From Promicromonospora sp049532985 (GTDB lineage Bacteria; Actinomycetota; Actinomycetes; Actinomycetales; Cellulomonadaceae), in contig NZ_CP186693.1 in the NCBI RefSeq assembly GCF_049532985.1, positions 682,001 through 746,000 of the forward strand: a stretch of 64,000 nucleotides of DNA. Direction: 5' to 3'. Numbering within the stretch: position 1 is the first letter of the stretch; every line of letters begins with the position of its first letter. Positions 50,852 to 59,028 of this stretch are shown piece by piece. The position numbers were made by a program, and so were the translations under genes. The notes beneath the pieces were generated by a model. That model was not told the origin of the DNA, ran no database searches, and saw only the letters and a program-made list of their open reading frames with translations.

Positions 50852-50873
50852 ACGCGGCTCGCGTGGACTCTTC
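50818..50873. terminator. Hairpin between the HIT gene and glnA1
   Basis: Arms 50818-50831 and 50860-50873 (GAAGAGTCCACGCG), loop 28 nt. It overlaps the last HIT codons and lies 46 bp from the glnA1 stop on the other strand, so it can terminate both. Confidence 0.55.
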
Positions 50874-50918
50874 GTGGACTACGGGGCCTCGGGAGGCCCG
50901 GAATCTAGCCGATCAGGC

Positions 50919-52343
50919 TCAGATGTCGTAGTAGAGCTCGAACTCGTGCGGGTGCGGCCGCAGGCGGATCGGGTCGATCTCGTTCTCGCGCTTGTACGCG
51001 ATCCAGGTCTCGATCAGGTCCTCCGTGAACACGTCACCGGCGGTGAGGTACTCGTGGTCGGCCTCGAGCGCGTCGAGCACGCCACCGAGCGACGTCGGGA
51101 CCTGGGCGATCTGCGCGTGCTCCTCGGGCGGCAGCTCGTAGAGGTCCTTGTCGACCGGGGCCGGGGGCTCGATGCGGTTCTTGATGCCGTCCAGGCCGGC
51201 CATCAGCATCGCGGAGAACGCGAGGTACGGGTTCGACGACGGGTCCGGCGCGCGGAACTCGATGCGCTTCGCCTTCGGGGAGGTACCCGTGATCGGGATA
51301 CGGATCGAGGCGGAACGGTTGCGGGCCGAGTAGACGAGGTTCACGGGAGCCTCGAAGCCGGGCACCAGGCGGTGGTAGGAGTTCACCGACGGGTTGGTGA
51401 ACGCCAGCAGCGACGGGGCGTGCTTGAGCAGGCCGCCGATGTACCAGCGAGCCAGGTCGGACAGGCCACCGTAGCCCTTCTCGTCGTAGAACAGCGGCTC
51501 GCCGTTCTTCCAGAGCGACTGGTGCGAGTGCATGCCCGAGCCGTTGTCACCGAAGATCGGCTTCGGCATGAACGTGGCCGACTTGCCGGCCTCGAACGCG
51601 ACGTTCTTGATGACGTACTTGAACTTCATCAGGTCGTCGGCGGCGTGCAGCAGGGTGTTGAACTTGTAGTTGATCTCCTGCTGGCCGGCGGTGCCCACCT
51701 CGTGGTGCGCGCGCTCGACGGAGAGGCCCACCTGACCGAGGATCTTGACCATGTCGTCGCGCAGGTCGGCGAAGCGGTCGCTCGGCGACGTGGGGAAGTA
51801 GCCACCCTTGTACCGGGTCTTGTACCCGAGGTTGCCACCCTCCTCCTCGCGGCCGGTGTTCCACGCGGCCTCGACGGAGTCGATGGAGTAGTAGCTCTCG
51901 TTCGACGCGGTCTTGAAGCGCACGTCGTCGAAGATGTAGAACTCGGCCTCGGGGCCGAAGAAGACGGTGTCGGCGATGCCGGTCGACTTCAGGTAGGCCT
52001 CGGCCTTGGCCGCGATGTTGCGGGGGTCGCGAGCGTAGGCGTCACCCGTGAACGGGTCCACGATCGAGAAGTTGACGATCAGCGTCTTGGCCTTGCGGAA
52101 CGGGTCGATGAACGCCGTCGTGACGTCCGGCACGAGCTTCATGTCGGACTCGTGGATCGCCTGGAAACCGCGGATCGACGAGCCGTCGAACATGAGGCCC
52201 TCGCTGAAGGCGTCCTCGTCGAACTGCTCGACCGGGATGTTGAAGTGCTGCGTGACGCCCGGCAGGTCGATAAACCGGACGTCGACGAACTCCACCCCCT
52301 CGTTGCGGGTGAAGGCGATCGCCTCCTCGGCGTTCTTGAACAT
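50919..52343 (-). CDS. glnA1: Glutamine synthetase type I
   Basis: 474 residues, GSI-beta. Signatures: MFDGSSIRGFQAIHESDM, GPEAEFYIFD, AHHEVGTAGQQEINYKF, KPIFGDNGSGMHSHQSLWKN, NSYHRLVPGFEAPVNLVYSA and RRIEFRAPDPSSNPYLAFSA-like text. The adenylylation loop is present as VDKDLYELPPEEHAQI, so the Tyr in DLYEL is the expected GlnE target. Main ammonia-assimilating enzyme. Upstream sequence at 52450-52520 carries GlnR-box-like repeats. Confidence 0.97.
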   Translation of the reverse strand: MFKNAEEAIAFTRNEGVEFVDVRFIDLPGVTQHFNIPVEQFDEDAFSEGLMFDGSSIRGFQAIHESDMKLVPDVTTAFIDPFRKAKTLIVNFSIVDPFTGDAYARDPRNIAAKAEAYLKSTGIADTVFFGPEAEFYIFDDVRFKTASNESYYSIDSVEAAWNTGREEEGGNLGYKTRYKGGYFPTSPSDRFADLRDDMVKILGQVGLSVERAHHEVGTAGQQEINYKFNTLLHAADDLMKFKYVIKNVAFEAGKSATFMPKPIFGDNGSGMHSHQSLWKNGEPLFYDEKGYGGLSDLARWYIGGLLKHAPSLLAFTNPSVNSYHRLVPGFEAPVNLVYSARNRSASIRIPITGTSPKAKRIEFRAPDPSSNPYLAFSAMLMAGLDGIKNRIEPPAPVDKDLYELPPEEHAQIAQVPTSLGGVLDALEADHEYLTAGDVFTEDLIETWIAYKRENEIDPIRLRPHPHEFELYYDI

Positions 52344-52449
52344 CTGCGCTCCTTGCTCGCTCGATAAGTTCAGGGGGAGTCCGTCGGACCGCGCGCCGGA
52401 CGAGCCGGGAACGATCGCTCGCGGATCGCCATGAACCTATGGGCAGGTG

Positions 52450-52518
52450 GTTTCTCTCTGGTTACTGATTGTTGCGGGAATGTTTCTCGGGCCTCTCGGC
52501 CGTGTAACCCCGGGGAGA
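52450..52518 (-). promoter_or_regulatory. GlnR-box-like array upstream of glnA1
   Basis: On the minus strand five-base boxes recur at ~11-bp steps: GTTAC, GAGAG, GAAAC, GCAAC, then GTAAC-CAGAGA-GAAAC (52465 to 52450), the latter a full match to the actinobacterial GlnR pattern gTnAC-n6-GaAAC. On the plus strand GTAAC-CCCGGG-GAGAC begins at 52504. Located 107-175 bp upstream of the glnA1 start. It fits nitrogen control by GlnR. Confidence 0.6.
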
Positions 52519-52625
52519 CCTGCAGGTCGAGACACCGGCGGCGATCCCCAGAGTGCCAGAACTCACAGGGCCCGGCCTGGCGGCGTCCGTCCCTCGGACG
52601 GGTGATCTGCGGCGGTGGGAGCACG

Positions 52626-52663
52626 CGAGAGGGGCGCCCTCGATGACGAGGACGCCCCTCTCG
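52626..52663 (-). terminator. Terminator after the DUF4191 gene
   Basis: Arms 52626-52642 and 52647-52663 (CGAGAGGGGCG, one mismatch), loop ATGA, 26 bp beyond the DUF4191 stop. Classic strong hairpin without a long U-tract. Confidence 0.7.
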
Positions 52664-52688
52664 TGAGGCGGTTCCGGTGCCGGCCGGG

Positions 52689-53432
52689 TCAGCGGCCGCG
52701 CATGCCCTTGCGGTCGGGGCGGGCGCGGGTGGGGTCGATGCCCTTGGGGATCGGCAGCTTCATGCCGCCGATGGCCTTGAGCCGCTTGCTGACCTCGCTC
52801 ACCTCGGCGCGCGTGAGGGTCGACTTGAGCCGGGAGACGGAGCGCGCCACCTTCGTGAGCGGCACCTGGCCCTCGGCGTCGCCGCACTGGATCAGGGTGA
52901 CCGGCACGTTGGACAGGATGCGGCTGACCTTCTTGCGCTCCTGCTCCAGGAGGCGCCCCACGCGGTGCGGCGGCCCCTCCGAGACCAGGACGACGCCGGC
53001 CCGGCCGACGCCGCGGAACACGAAGTCCTGGTTACGGGCGTCGACCGCGACGGGCTCGTCCTCGAAGGTCCAGCCGCCGCGCACCGTGCCGAGCGCCGCG
53101 CGGGCGGCCCCGGGCTGGCCGGCGATCTGCGTGTACGCGGCCTTCTCCGCACTGCGCGACAGGATGAACATCGCCGCGAGCACGGCGAAGGGAACACCGA
53201 TGACCAGCGCGTAGATCCAGGGACCCGTCAGCACGCCGATGAGCAGCGCCACCGCCACCACGCCGACGAACGCGGCGAGCATCCACCAGGTGACCAGCGG
53301 GTTCTGCTTGCGGGTCATCTGGTAGACGTCCCACAGCTGGTGATACCAGCGGCGCTTCTTGGGCTTCTTCTGCTTGACGGCGGGCGCGTCGTTGCGCGCG
53401 TCGCCGCCGGACGAGGTTCTGGCCATGGTCAT
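52689..53432 (-). CDS. DUF4191 membrane protein
   Basis: 247 residues (ATG ACC ATG start; the second Met at 53426 is equally likely). Lys/Arg-rich N terminus (KQKKPKKRRW) then two adjacent membrane helices, PLVTWWMLAAFVGVVAVALL and GPWIYALVIGVPFAVLAAMF. The cytosolic C-terminal domain includes AGVVLVSEGPPHRVGRLLEQ and ERKKVSRILSNVPVTLIQCG. DUF4191 is conserved next to lipA in actinobacteria. Function unknown. Confidence 0.9.
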   Translation of the reverse strand: MTMARTSSGGDARNDAPAVKQKKPKKRRWYHQLWDVYQMTRKQNPLVTWWMLAAFVGVVAVALLIGVLTGPWIYALVIGVPFAVLAAMFILSRSAEKAAYTQIAGQPGAARAALGTVRGGWTFEDEPVAVDARNQDFVFRGVGRAGVVLVSEGPPHRVGRLLEQERKKVSRILSNVPVTLIQCGDAEGQVPLTKVARSVSRLKSTLTRAEVSEVSKRLKAIGGMKLPIPKGIDPTRARPDRKGMRGR

Positions 53433-53479
53433 CGATTCTAGTGCTCTTCGCGTGTACTGAGAGCAGGAGGAGCGCCGGC

Positions 53480-54481
53480 TCAGCGGGCCAACAGGCTCGC
53501 CGCCTCCTGACGGGAGGTCGTGGGCTGGGCCAGGTGCGACAGCGCCTCGGGGATCGCGCGGCCGTGCTTGGTCATCGCCTGTCCCCACAGACGGCCCGCA
53601 CGGTACGACGAACGCACCAGCGGCCCCGCCATGACGCCGAGGAAGCCGATCTGCTCCGCCGCCTCGGACAGCTCCACGAACTCCTCCGGCCGCACCCAGC
53701 GGTCCACCGGGTGGTGGCGCAGCGACGGGCGCAGGTACTGGGTGATCGTGATGATGTCGCAACCGGCGTCGTGCAGGTCCTGCAGCGCCTGCTTGACCTC
53801 GTCGATGGTCTCGCCCATGCCGAGGATCAGGTTCGACTTGGTCACGAGGCCGGCGTCGCGCGCCCGGGTGATGACCGAGAGCGACCGCTCGTAGGTGAAC
53901 GCCGGGCGGATCTGCTTGAAGATGCGCGGCACGGTCTCGACGTTGTGCGCGAGCACCTCGGGGCGCGACTCGTTGACGGCGTCGAGCAGCTCGGGGATGG
54001 CGTTGAAGTCCGGGATGAGGAGCTCCACGCCGGTGCCGGGGTTCAGCGCGTGGATCTGGCGGACGGTCTCCGCGTAGAGCCAGGCGCCGCCGTCGGCCAG
54101 GTCGTCACGGGCGACGCCGGTGACGGTCGAGTACTTCAGGCCCATGGTCCGCACGGACTCGGCGACGCGGCGCGGCTCGTCCTTGTCGAAGTCGGCGGGC
54201 TTGCCGGTGTCGATCTGGCAGAAGTCGCAGCGGCGCGTGCACTGGTCACCGCCGATGAGGAACGTGGCCTCGCGGTCCTCCCAGCACTCGAAGATGTTGG
54301 GACAGCCGGCCTCCTCGCACACCGTGTGCAGGCCCTCGCCCTTGACGAGCGATTTCATGTCGCGGTACTCGGGGCCCATCACCGCCCGGGTCTTGATCCA
54401 CTCGGGCTTCTTCTCGATGGGCGTGGCCGCGTTGCGCGCTTCGATGCGCAACATGCGTCGGCCTTCAGGTGCGATGGTCAC
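53480..54481 (-). CDS. lipA: Lipoyl synthase
   Basis: 333 residues, radical SAM. Auxiliary cluster cysteines in LHTVCEEAGCPNIFECWEDR (CX4CX5C). The SAM-binding cluster is in CTRRCDFCQI (CX3CX2C). Further: DLADGGAWLYAETVRQIHAL, VLAHNVETVPRIFKQIRPAF and the conserved Ser/Arg end GPLVRSSYRAGRL. It inserts two sulfur atoms into octanoyl groups on lipoyl domains, such as those of SucB in this window. Transcribed with lipB, 91 bp downstream of it. Confidence 0.97.
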   Translation of the reverse strand: MTIAPEGRRMLRIEARNAATPIEKKPEWIKTRAVMGPEYRDMKSLVKGEGLHTVCEEAGCPNIFECWEDREATFLIGGDQCTRRCDFCQIDTGKPADFDKDEPRRVAESVRTMGLKYSTVTGVARDDLADGGAWLYAETVRQIHALNPGTGVELLIPDFNAIPELLDAVNESRPEVLAHNVETVPRIFKQIRPAFTYERSLSVITRARDAGLVTKSNLILGMGETIDEVKQALQDLHDAGCDIITITQYLRPSLRHHPVDRWVRPEEFVELSEAAEQIGFLGVMAGPLVRSSYRAGRLWGQAMTKHGRAIPEALSHLAQPTTSRQEAASLLAR

Positions 54482-54572
54482 GCAGATCCCTCCCAGGTCA
54501 GCGGGTTCGCCCAGCCTATGCCTCGGCTGACCGACGGCGAGCGGTCGCCCGGGGGGCGGGCAGTGGCGTTCG

Positions 54573-55283
54573 TCACGCGGTGGCGGCGACGGCCACGGAC
54601 GACGTCGCCACCACCTCGTCCTCCCGCGCGAGCAGCGGTGCGAGGCGTTCCACGAGGGCCGCCTCCAGCAGCGGGCGCACCTCGTCGACGGCCACCCGGC
54701 GGCCGAGCTCGGCGGTCAGCGAGGTGACGTCGGCGTCGTCGATCCCGCACGGCACGATGTGGTCGAACGCGGCCAGGTCGGCGTCGCAGTTCAGGGCCAG
54801 GCCGTGCATGGTGACGCCCTTGGCGACGCGCGCCCCGATGGCGCACACCTTGCGCTCCCGCCGTGCGTGCGGGACGTCGGGGGAGTCGGCGGCGACCCAG
54901 ACACCGGACCGGCCCTCGACGCGGATGGTCTCCACGCCGAGCGTCGCACAGACGTCCATCACGGCCTGCTCCAGCGTGCGCACGTACTCGACGACGTCGA
55001 ACGGCTTGGCGAGCTTGATGATCGGGTAGGCCACGATCTGCCCCGGCCCGTGCCAGGTGATCTTGCCGCCCCGGTCCACCTTGACCACCTCGGTGCCGTC
55101 GGTCGGGAACTCGTCGCGGTGCGTGCGGGCGCCGGCGGTGTAGACGGACGTGTGCTCCAGGAGGAAGAGCGTGTCGCCCCGCTCGTCGGTGCGGACGGAC
55201 TCGTGGGTGCGCCGCTGGAGCTCCCAGCCCTCGTGGTAGTCGACGTGACCGGACAGGTGCTCGATGCCGATGGGCGTGTCCAT
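54573..55283 (-). CDS. lipB: Octanoyltransferase LipB
   Basis: 236 residues. Catalytic Lys in RKVCAIGARVAKGVTMHGLA (AxxK in the transferase pattern) and Cys in VPCGIDDADVTSL. Substrate site GGKITWHGPGQIVAYPI (RGGxxTxHGPGQ). Transfers octanoyl from acyl carrier protein to lipoyl domains, the step before LipA. The ATG was chosen by homologous length. Ends 91 bp before lipA, same direction. Confidence 0.96.
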   Translation of the reverse strand: MDTPIGIEHLSGHVDYHEGWELQRRTHESVRTDERGDTLFLLEHTSVYTAGARTHRDEFPTDGTEVVKVDRGGKITWHGPGQIVAYPIIKLAKPFDVVEYVRTLEQAVMDVCATLGVETIRVEGRSGVWVAADSPDVPHARRERKVCAIGARVAKGVTMHGLALNCDADLAAFDHIVPCGIDDADVTSLTAELGRRVAVDEVRPLLEAALVERLAPLLAREDEVVATSSVAVAATA

Positions 55284-55439
55284 GGCCGCCAGCCTACGTC
55301 CACGGAGGGCGGACGGCTGCACCGTTCACTGACCTGGGTTCAGCGGGCCGCCGGCGGTCGGAACGGGCCCGGTTACGGTTCGCGGTGGCCTGCTGGACCA
55401 AGCTCGGCAGTGGTGTGCCGGGAGGCGGCAAGAGGTCGG

Positions 55440-56156
55440 TCAGGATGCCGGGAGCGGCTCCGCCGGGCAGCTCGTCAGGACGTCCGCCATGGCGTCGTGC
55501 TCCGCGGGCGTGACCCACAGGCCGTACTTGGCCTTGACGGCGATCTGCCGGGCCACGTACTCGCAGCGGTAGGCCTGGTTCTCGGGGAGCCACTCGGACG
55601 CGTCCCGGGCGCCCTTGCCCATGTTGGCCGGGCCGTCCGAGGCCACCAGGTTGAGCGGGTCGTTGGCGATCTGGACCCGCTTCTCCTTGTCCCAGTCCGC
55701 CGCGCCGGTGGTCCAGGCGTTCATCAGCGCCACCACGTGGTCGATCTGCACGTCGCCGGAGTTCTCGCCGCGCTCGAACGCGATGGTCTCGCCCGTGTAC
55801 GGGTCGTCCAGCGTGCCGGACGCGACCTCGCACGTGTCGCCGGAGCTGAACTCGATGTCCTCCAGGTCACGCTGCAACATGTCGTTGCGCGTGTCGCACC
55901 CGTTGTCGTCCACGTCCTGCCATGCTGTCCCGAAGTCGGACTCGCGGTCGTAGCCGGCCTCGCTGGCGGCGTCCTGGACCGTGAGGTCCTCGAGCGTCGC
56001 GAGCGCCGAACCCTCGGCGCCCTCGGCGGGGGCGACGTCGTCGCCCAGGGACTTGACGACGAAGTTCCCGGCGAGCACGAGCGCGGCGACGGCGATGAGC
56101 ACGAGCTGCAGGGTCTTGCGCTTCTGGCTGGACTTCTTCCTGGCGGTGGCGGACAC
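55440..56156 (-). CDS. Secreted/membrane-anchored HNH nuclease (DUF1524)
   Basis: 238 residues. N-terminal basic stretch and one hydrophobic helix (TLQLVLIAVAALVLAGNFVV) anchor or export it. The C-terminal HNH-like DUF1524 fold has VQIDHVVALMNAWTTGAADW, then KRVQIANDPLNLVASDGPAN and GKGARDASEWLPENQAYRCE, with His, Asn and the Asn of ANMGKG making the metal site. It should act outside the cytoplasm, cutting DNA, for nutrient release or defence. GTG start with GAGGGG upstream. Confidence 0.9.
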   Translation of the reverse strand: MSATARKKSSQKRKTLQLVLIAVAALVLAGNFVVKSLGDDVAPAEGAEGSALATLEDLTVQDAASEAGYDRESDFGTAWQDVDDNGCDTRNDMLQRDLEDIEFSSGDTCEVASGTLDDPYTGETIAFERGENSGDVQIDHVVALMNAWTTGAADWDKEKRVQIANDPLNLVASDGPANMGKGARDASEWLPENQAYRCEYVARQIAVKAKYGLWVTPAEHDAMADVLTSCPAEPLPAS

Positions 56157-56321
56157 GAGCCCCTCATTCTGTCGGCCGGTGAGTCTAGGGCGATGCCCTG
56201 ACAAAGACTGAGAAAGTATGAAACGCACTGCTTGCTCAAGTCTGCCAGAGTTGTGTTACGCCTGTTTACGCGCTGACCAGTAATCTCGCGTCGCCGGGCG
56301 GCGCGGGGCACCATGGGGGCC

Positions 56322-57422
56322 ATGGCACTTCGGATCGGGATCGTCGGCTACGGGGGTGCGGGCAGGCAGATCCACGCCCGCCTGGCACGAGCAGCGGGAA
56401 TGTCGGTGACCGCGGTCGTCGCCCGGGACTCGGGCCGGAGGGTCCAGGCGGCCGGTGACTGGCCCGGCGCCCGCCTGTTCAACGACCTGCCCGCGATGCT
56501 GGCCGAGCCCGGGCTGTACGACCTCGTGGTCGTCGCCAGCCCGTCGGGCCTGCACGCGGAGCACGCCGCCGCCGTCTCCCTGGCGGGCAAGCCCTTCGTG
56601 CTCGACAAGCCGATCGCGACCACGGCGGCCGAGGCGCGGCGCGTGGTCGCCGCGGCATCGGCGGCGGGCACGCCGTTCACGGTGTTCCACAACCGGCGCT
56701 GGGACCCCGAGCAGCTCACCCTCGCCGCGCTGCTGCGCCGGGGCGACCTCGGCACGGTGCACACCTTCGAGCGGCACTGGGAACGCTGGCGGCCCAAGCC
56801 CCAGCAGCGCTGGAAGGAGAACGACGTCGTGGGCGGCGGCCTCCTGCTCGACCTGGGCCCGCACCTGGTGGACTCCGCGACCCAGCTCTTCGGCCCGGTC
56901 GTGGCCGTCTACGCCGAGACCCGCGCCCTGTCCACGCCCACCGAGGACGACGTGTTCCTCGTGCTGCACCATGCGGCCCCCGGCACCGAGCCCGGCAACC
57001 GGCTCGGCGCCGTGCCCGGCCGGGCCACCGGCGCCGACGTCCTGTTCGGGGCGGAGCCGCCGGCCAAGGGAGTGGTCTCCCGGCTGTGGGCCGGCTCCCT
57101 GGTCGGGGCCCCGGGCCCGCGCACCCGGGTGCTCGGCGACGGCGGGGCCTACCTCGTGAACTCGTTCGAGGGCGACGCGTCCCCCTTCGACGTGCTCGAC
57201 GCCGAGCAGCCCGACGGCACCCACGGCTGGCTCGTGCGGGGCCGGGAGCGCACACCGGTGCCCCGGCCGCGCGGCGGGCACGAGGACTTCTACACCGCGG
57301 TGGCGGACTGGCTGGCCGGCGAGGCCGAGGTGCCCGTCGACCCCGCGGACGCCGTCCGCACCGCCGAGGTCCTGGACGCCGCCCGCCTGTCGGCCCGGGA
57401 AGGCCGGCTCATCGACGTCTGA
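56322..57422 (+). CDS. Gfo/Idh/MocA family oxidoreductase
   Basis: 366 residues from the second ATG (an ATG nine bases earlier is in frame). Rossmann GIVGYGGAGRQIHARLA (GxGxxG), VVVASPSGLHAEHAAAVSLA, GKPFVLDKPIATTAAEARRV (the EKP-type motif as DKP) and the substrate-domain VFHNRRWDPEQLTLAALLRR then GGGLLLDLGPHLVDSATQLF with conserved His. NAD(P)-dependent sugar or inositol dehydrogenase type. Substrate unknown. Lone gene. Confidence 0.9.
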   Translation: MALRIGIVGYGGAGRQIHARLARAAGMSVTAVVARDSGRRVQAAGDWPGARLFNDLPAMLAEPGLYDLVVVASPSGLHAEHAAAVSLAGKPFVLDKPIATTAAEARRVVAAASAAGTPFTVFHNRRWDPEQLTLAALLRRGDLGTVHTFERHWERWRPKPQQRWKENDVVGGGLLLDLGPHLVDSATQLFGPVVAVYAETRALSTPTEDDVFLVLHHAAPGTEPGNRLGAVPGRATGADVLFGAEPPAKGVVSRLWAGSLVGAPGPRTRVLGDGGAYLVNSFEGDASPFDVLDAEQPDGTHGWLVRGRERTPVPRPRGGHEDFYTAVADWLAGEAEVPVDPADAVRTAEVLDAARLSAREGRLIDV

Positions 57423-57494
57423 TACCGGCGTGAGCAGGCTCTTTGTCCGGTCGCATACCGCAGAGCCAACCCGTGGTCAAGGCATTCGGTCAGT

Positions 57495-57534
57495 TCACCC
57501 ACAGGGTGACCGATTCGGCAAATCCTGTGGATAA
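57495..57534 (+). promoter_or_regulatory. Inverted repeat and DnaA-box match before the pseudokinase gene
   Basis: TCACCC-ACA-GGGTGA (57495-57509) and TGTGGATAA (57526-57534), the latter identical to a reverse-complement DnaA box (TTATCCACA). Both lie within 76 bp of the pseudokinase start. A single box does not make an origin. It may be a regulatory DnaA or other factor site, or chance. Confidence 0.35.
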
Positions 57535-57570
57535 AGGGCGCGTTCCGACCGCCGGAGTTCTCATGAACGA

Positions 57571-59028
57571 GTGCACTACATCGAATCTGCGGAACTGGTC
57601 CGCGTAGCCGTCCCCACGGACGCCGCGGCGCGCGCCCTGCTGGTGCGCCGACTGGACACACTCGCGACACTGGACCACCCCCATCTGGTGCCGCTCATCG
57701 CGATCTCCCCGAACGGGCCGGACAACCTCGACGTGCGGCTCTCGCGCACGGGAGCGGTCGACCTGCCCACCGCCGTCGGCTCGCGGGGTCCCCTGACGCC
57801 CGCGGAGGGATCCGGTGTCACCGTCGCGATCGCCCAGGCCCTCGCGGCCCTGCACAGCGTGGGCCTCGTCCACGGCGGGGTCCGGCCCACCGACGTGCTG
57901 CTCCGCTCCGACGGCACCGCGGTCCTGCGCCCCCGCGTGACGCTCCCGGAGCACAGCGACGACCCGGTCGACGTCACGTCCCTGGCGACGCTCATCGAGT
58001 CGGTGCTCGGCTTCCCCGGTCCGAGCATGCACTCCGAGGCGGACGAGGCACTGCGCTCCGTGCTCGCCCGCGCCCGCGCCGAGGACCCCCGCGACCGCCC
58101 CGAGCCGGGCACCCTCGCCTCCCTGGTGCACGACGCCGTGCCGCCGGAGCCGGTGCGCCTCCCCGACGGCTCCGCGCTGGTGTCGGCCGCGCTCAGCGGC
58201 CCGGTGCCCCTCACGGGCCACGTGCCGCTCGGCGCGCACACCCCGTCCGCGTGGCGGTCCGCCGCGCGGACGCTGACCGGCTCGCTCGCCGCCGTGGACG
58301 GCCGGGCCTGGGCGGCCAAGGCGCGCCGCCGGGCGACGATGCCCCTGAGCGGCAGCGCGGGCGCGGCGGCGGTGAGCGGCACCACCCAGCCGCGGACGAC
58401 GGCGGTCTCCCTGGTCGCCACGGGCATGATCGCGGCGGGTGTCATCGCGGGCGTCACCGCCGGCGTCATGGCGCTGCCCAACATGTTCGGCAGCGAGGAG
58501 CCCGCGGTCGCCGCGCCCACGCCGGAGGCGTCCGCGCCCCGCTGGGGCGGCATCAGCCCGGTCGCGAACGCCAAGGACCCGGCCGGCGCCGCGGTCGAGC
58601 TCACCGAGCGCCGCCTGGCGCTGCTGGCGGGGGCCGTGTCGGACATCAAGACCGTCAACGTGGAGGGCTCGCCCGCCTACCAGGCGGACGAGAAGATCAT
58701 CGACGAGCTCCGGCAGTCCGGGGCGCAGGTGGTCGGGGCGTCGGCGGAGGTGGAGTCGACGGAGCTGGTGACCATGGGACCGGGCGCCGCGTCCGCCCTG
58801 GAGGACGTCGCCCCCGCGTCGCTGACGACGTCCGAGAGCTCCGACGCGCCCGCGGCGGAGCAGGGCTCGAAGGCCCCCATCGAGGCGGTCGTCCGGATCG
58901 AGTACACGATCAGCGCGCACCTGCAGGTGTCGACCGACGGCGAGACGGCGGTGCCGGCGTCCAAGGAGTCGGCCGACCTGATCCTCGTGTGGACGCCGGG
59001 CGGCTGGCGCGTCAGCGAGGTGCGCTGA
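57571..59028 (+). CDS. Membrane pseudokinase
   Basis: 485 residues. Residues 1-200 are a degenerate Ser/Thr kinase fold: no glycine loop or lysine is seen, and the catalytic HRDxKxxN reads H101-GGVRPTDVLL without the Asp-Lys-Asn set. The activation DFG is not found. One transmembrane helix (about 279-301, LVATGMIAAGVIAGVTAGVM) precedes a ~185-residue outer domain with VSDIKTVNVEGSPAYQADEK and a beta-rich end VWTPGGWRVSEVR. A signalling scaffold or receptor with an inactive kinase is the best description. GTG start. Overlaps the convergent TIGR01777 gene by 17 bp. Confidence 0.78.
   Translation: MHYIESAELVRVAVPTDAAARALLVRRLDTLATLDHPHLVPLIAISPNGPDNLDVRLSRTGAVDLPTAVGSRGPLTPAEGSGVTVAIAQALAALHSVGLVHGGVRPTDVLLRSDGTAVLRPRVTLPEHSDDPVDVTSLATLIESVLGFPGPSMHSEADEALRSVLARARAEDPRDRPEPGTLASLVHDAVPPEPVRLPDGSALVSAALSGPVPLTGHVPLGAHTPSAWRSAARTLTGSLAAVDGRAWAAKARRRATMPLSGSAGAAAVSGTTQPRTTAVSLVATGMIAAGVIAGVTAGVMALPNMFGSEEPAVAAPTPEASAPRWGGISPVANAKDPAGAAVELTERRLALLAGAVSDIKTVNVEGSPAYQADEKIIDELRQSGAQVVGASAEVESTELVTMGPGAASALEDVAPASLTTSESSDAPAAEQGSKAPIEAVVRIEYTISAHLQVSTDGETAVPASKESADLILVWTPGGWRVSEVR

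Larger units (their letters stand above)
52344..52688. other. glnA1 upstream region
   Basis: 345 bp between glnA1 and the DUF4191 gene. It holds the glnA1 leader with its ribosome binding region, the GlnR-box-like array and the terminator of the DUF4191 gene. No further gene seen. Confidence 0.6.

Noticed and set aside
57423..57570. Possible replication origin around the TGTGGATAA site
   Set aside because: Only one DnaA-box match, no cluster of boxes, no AT-rich unwinding region and no dnaA/dnaN genes nearby.
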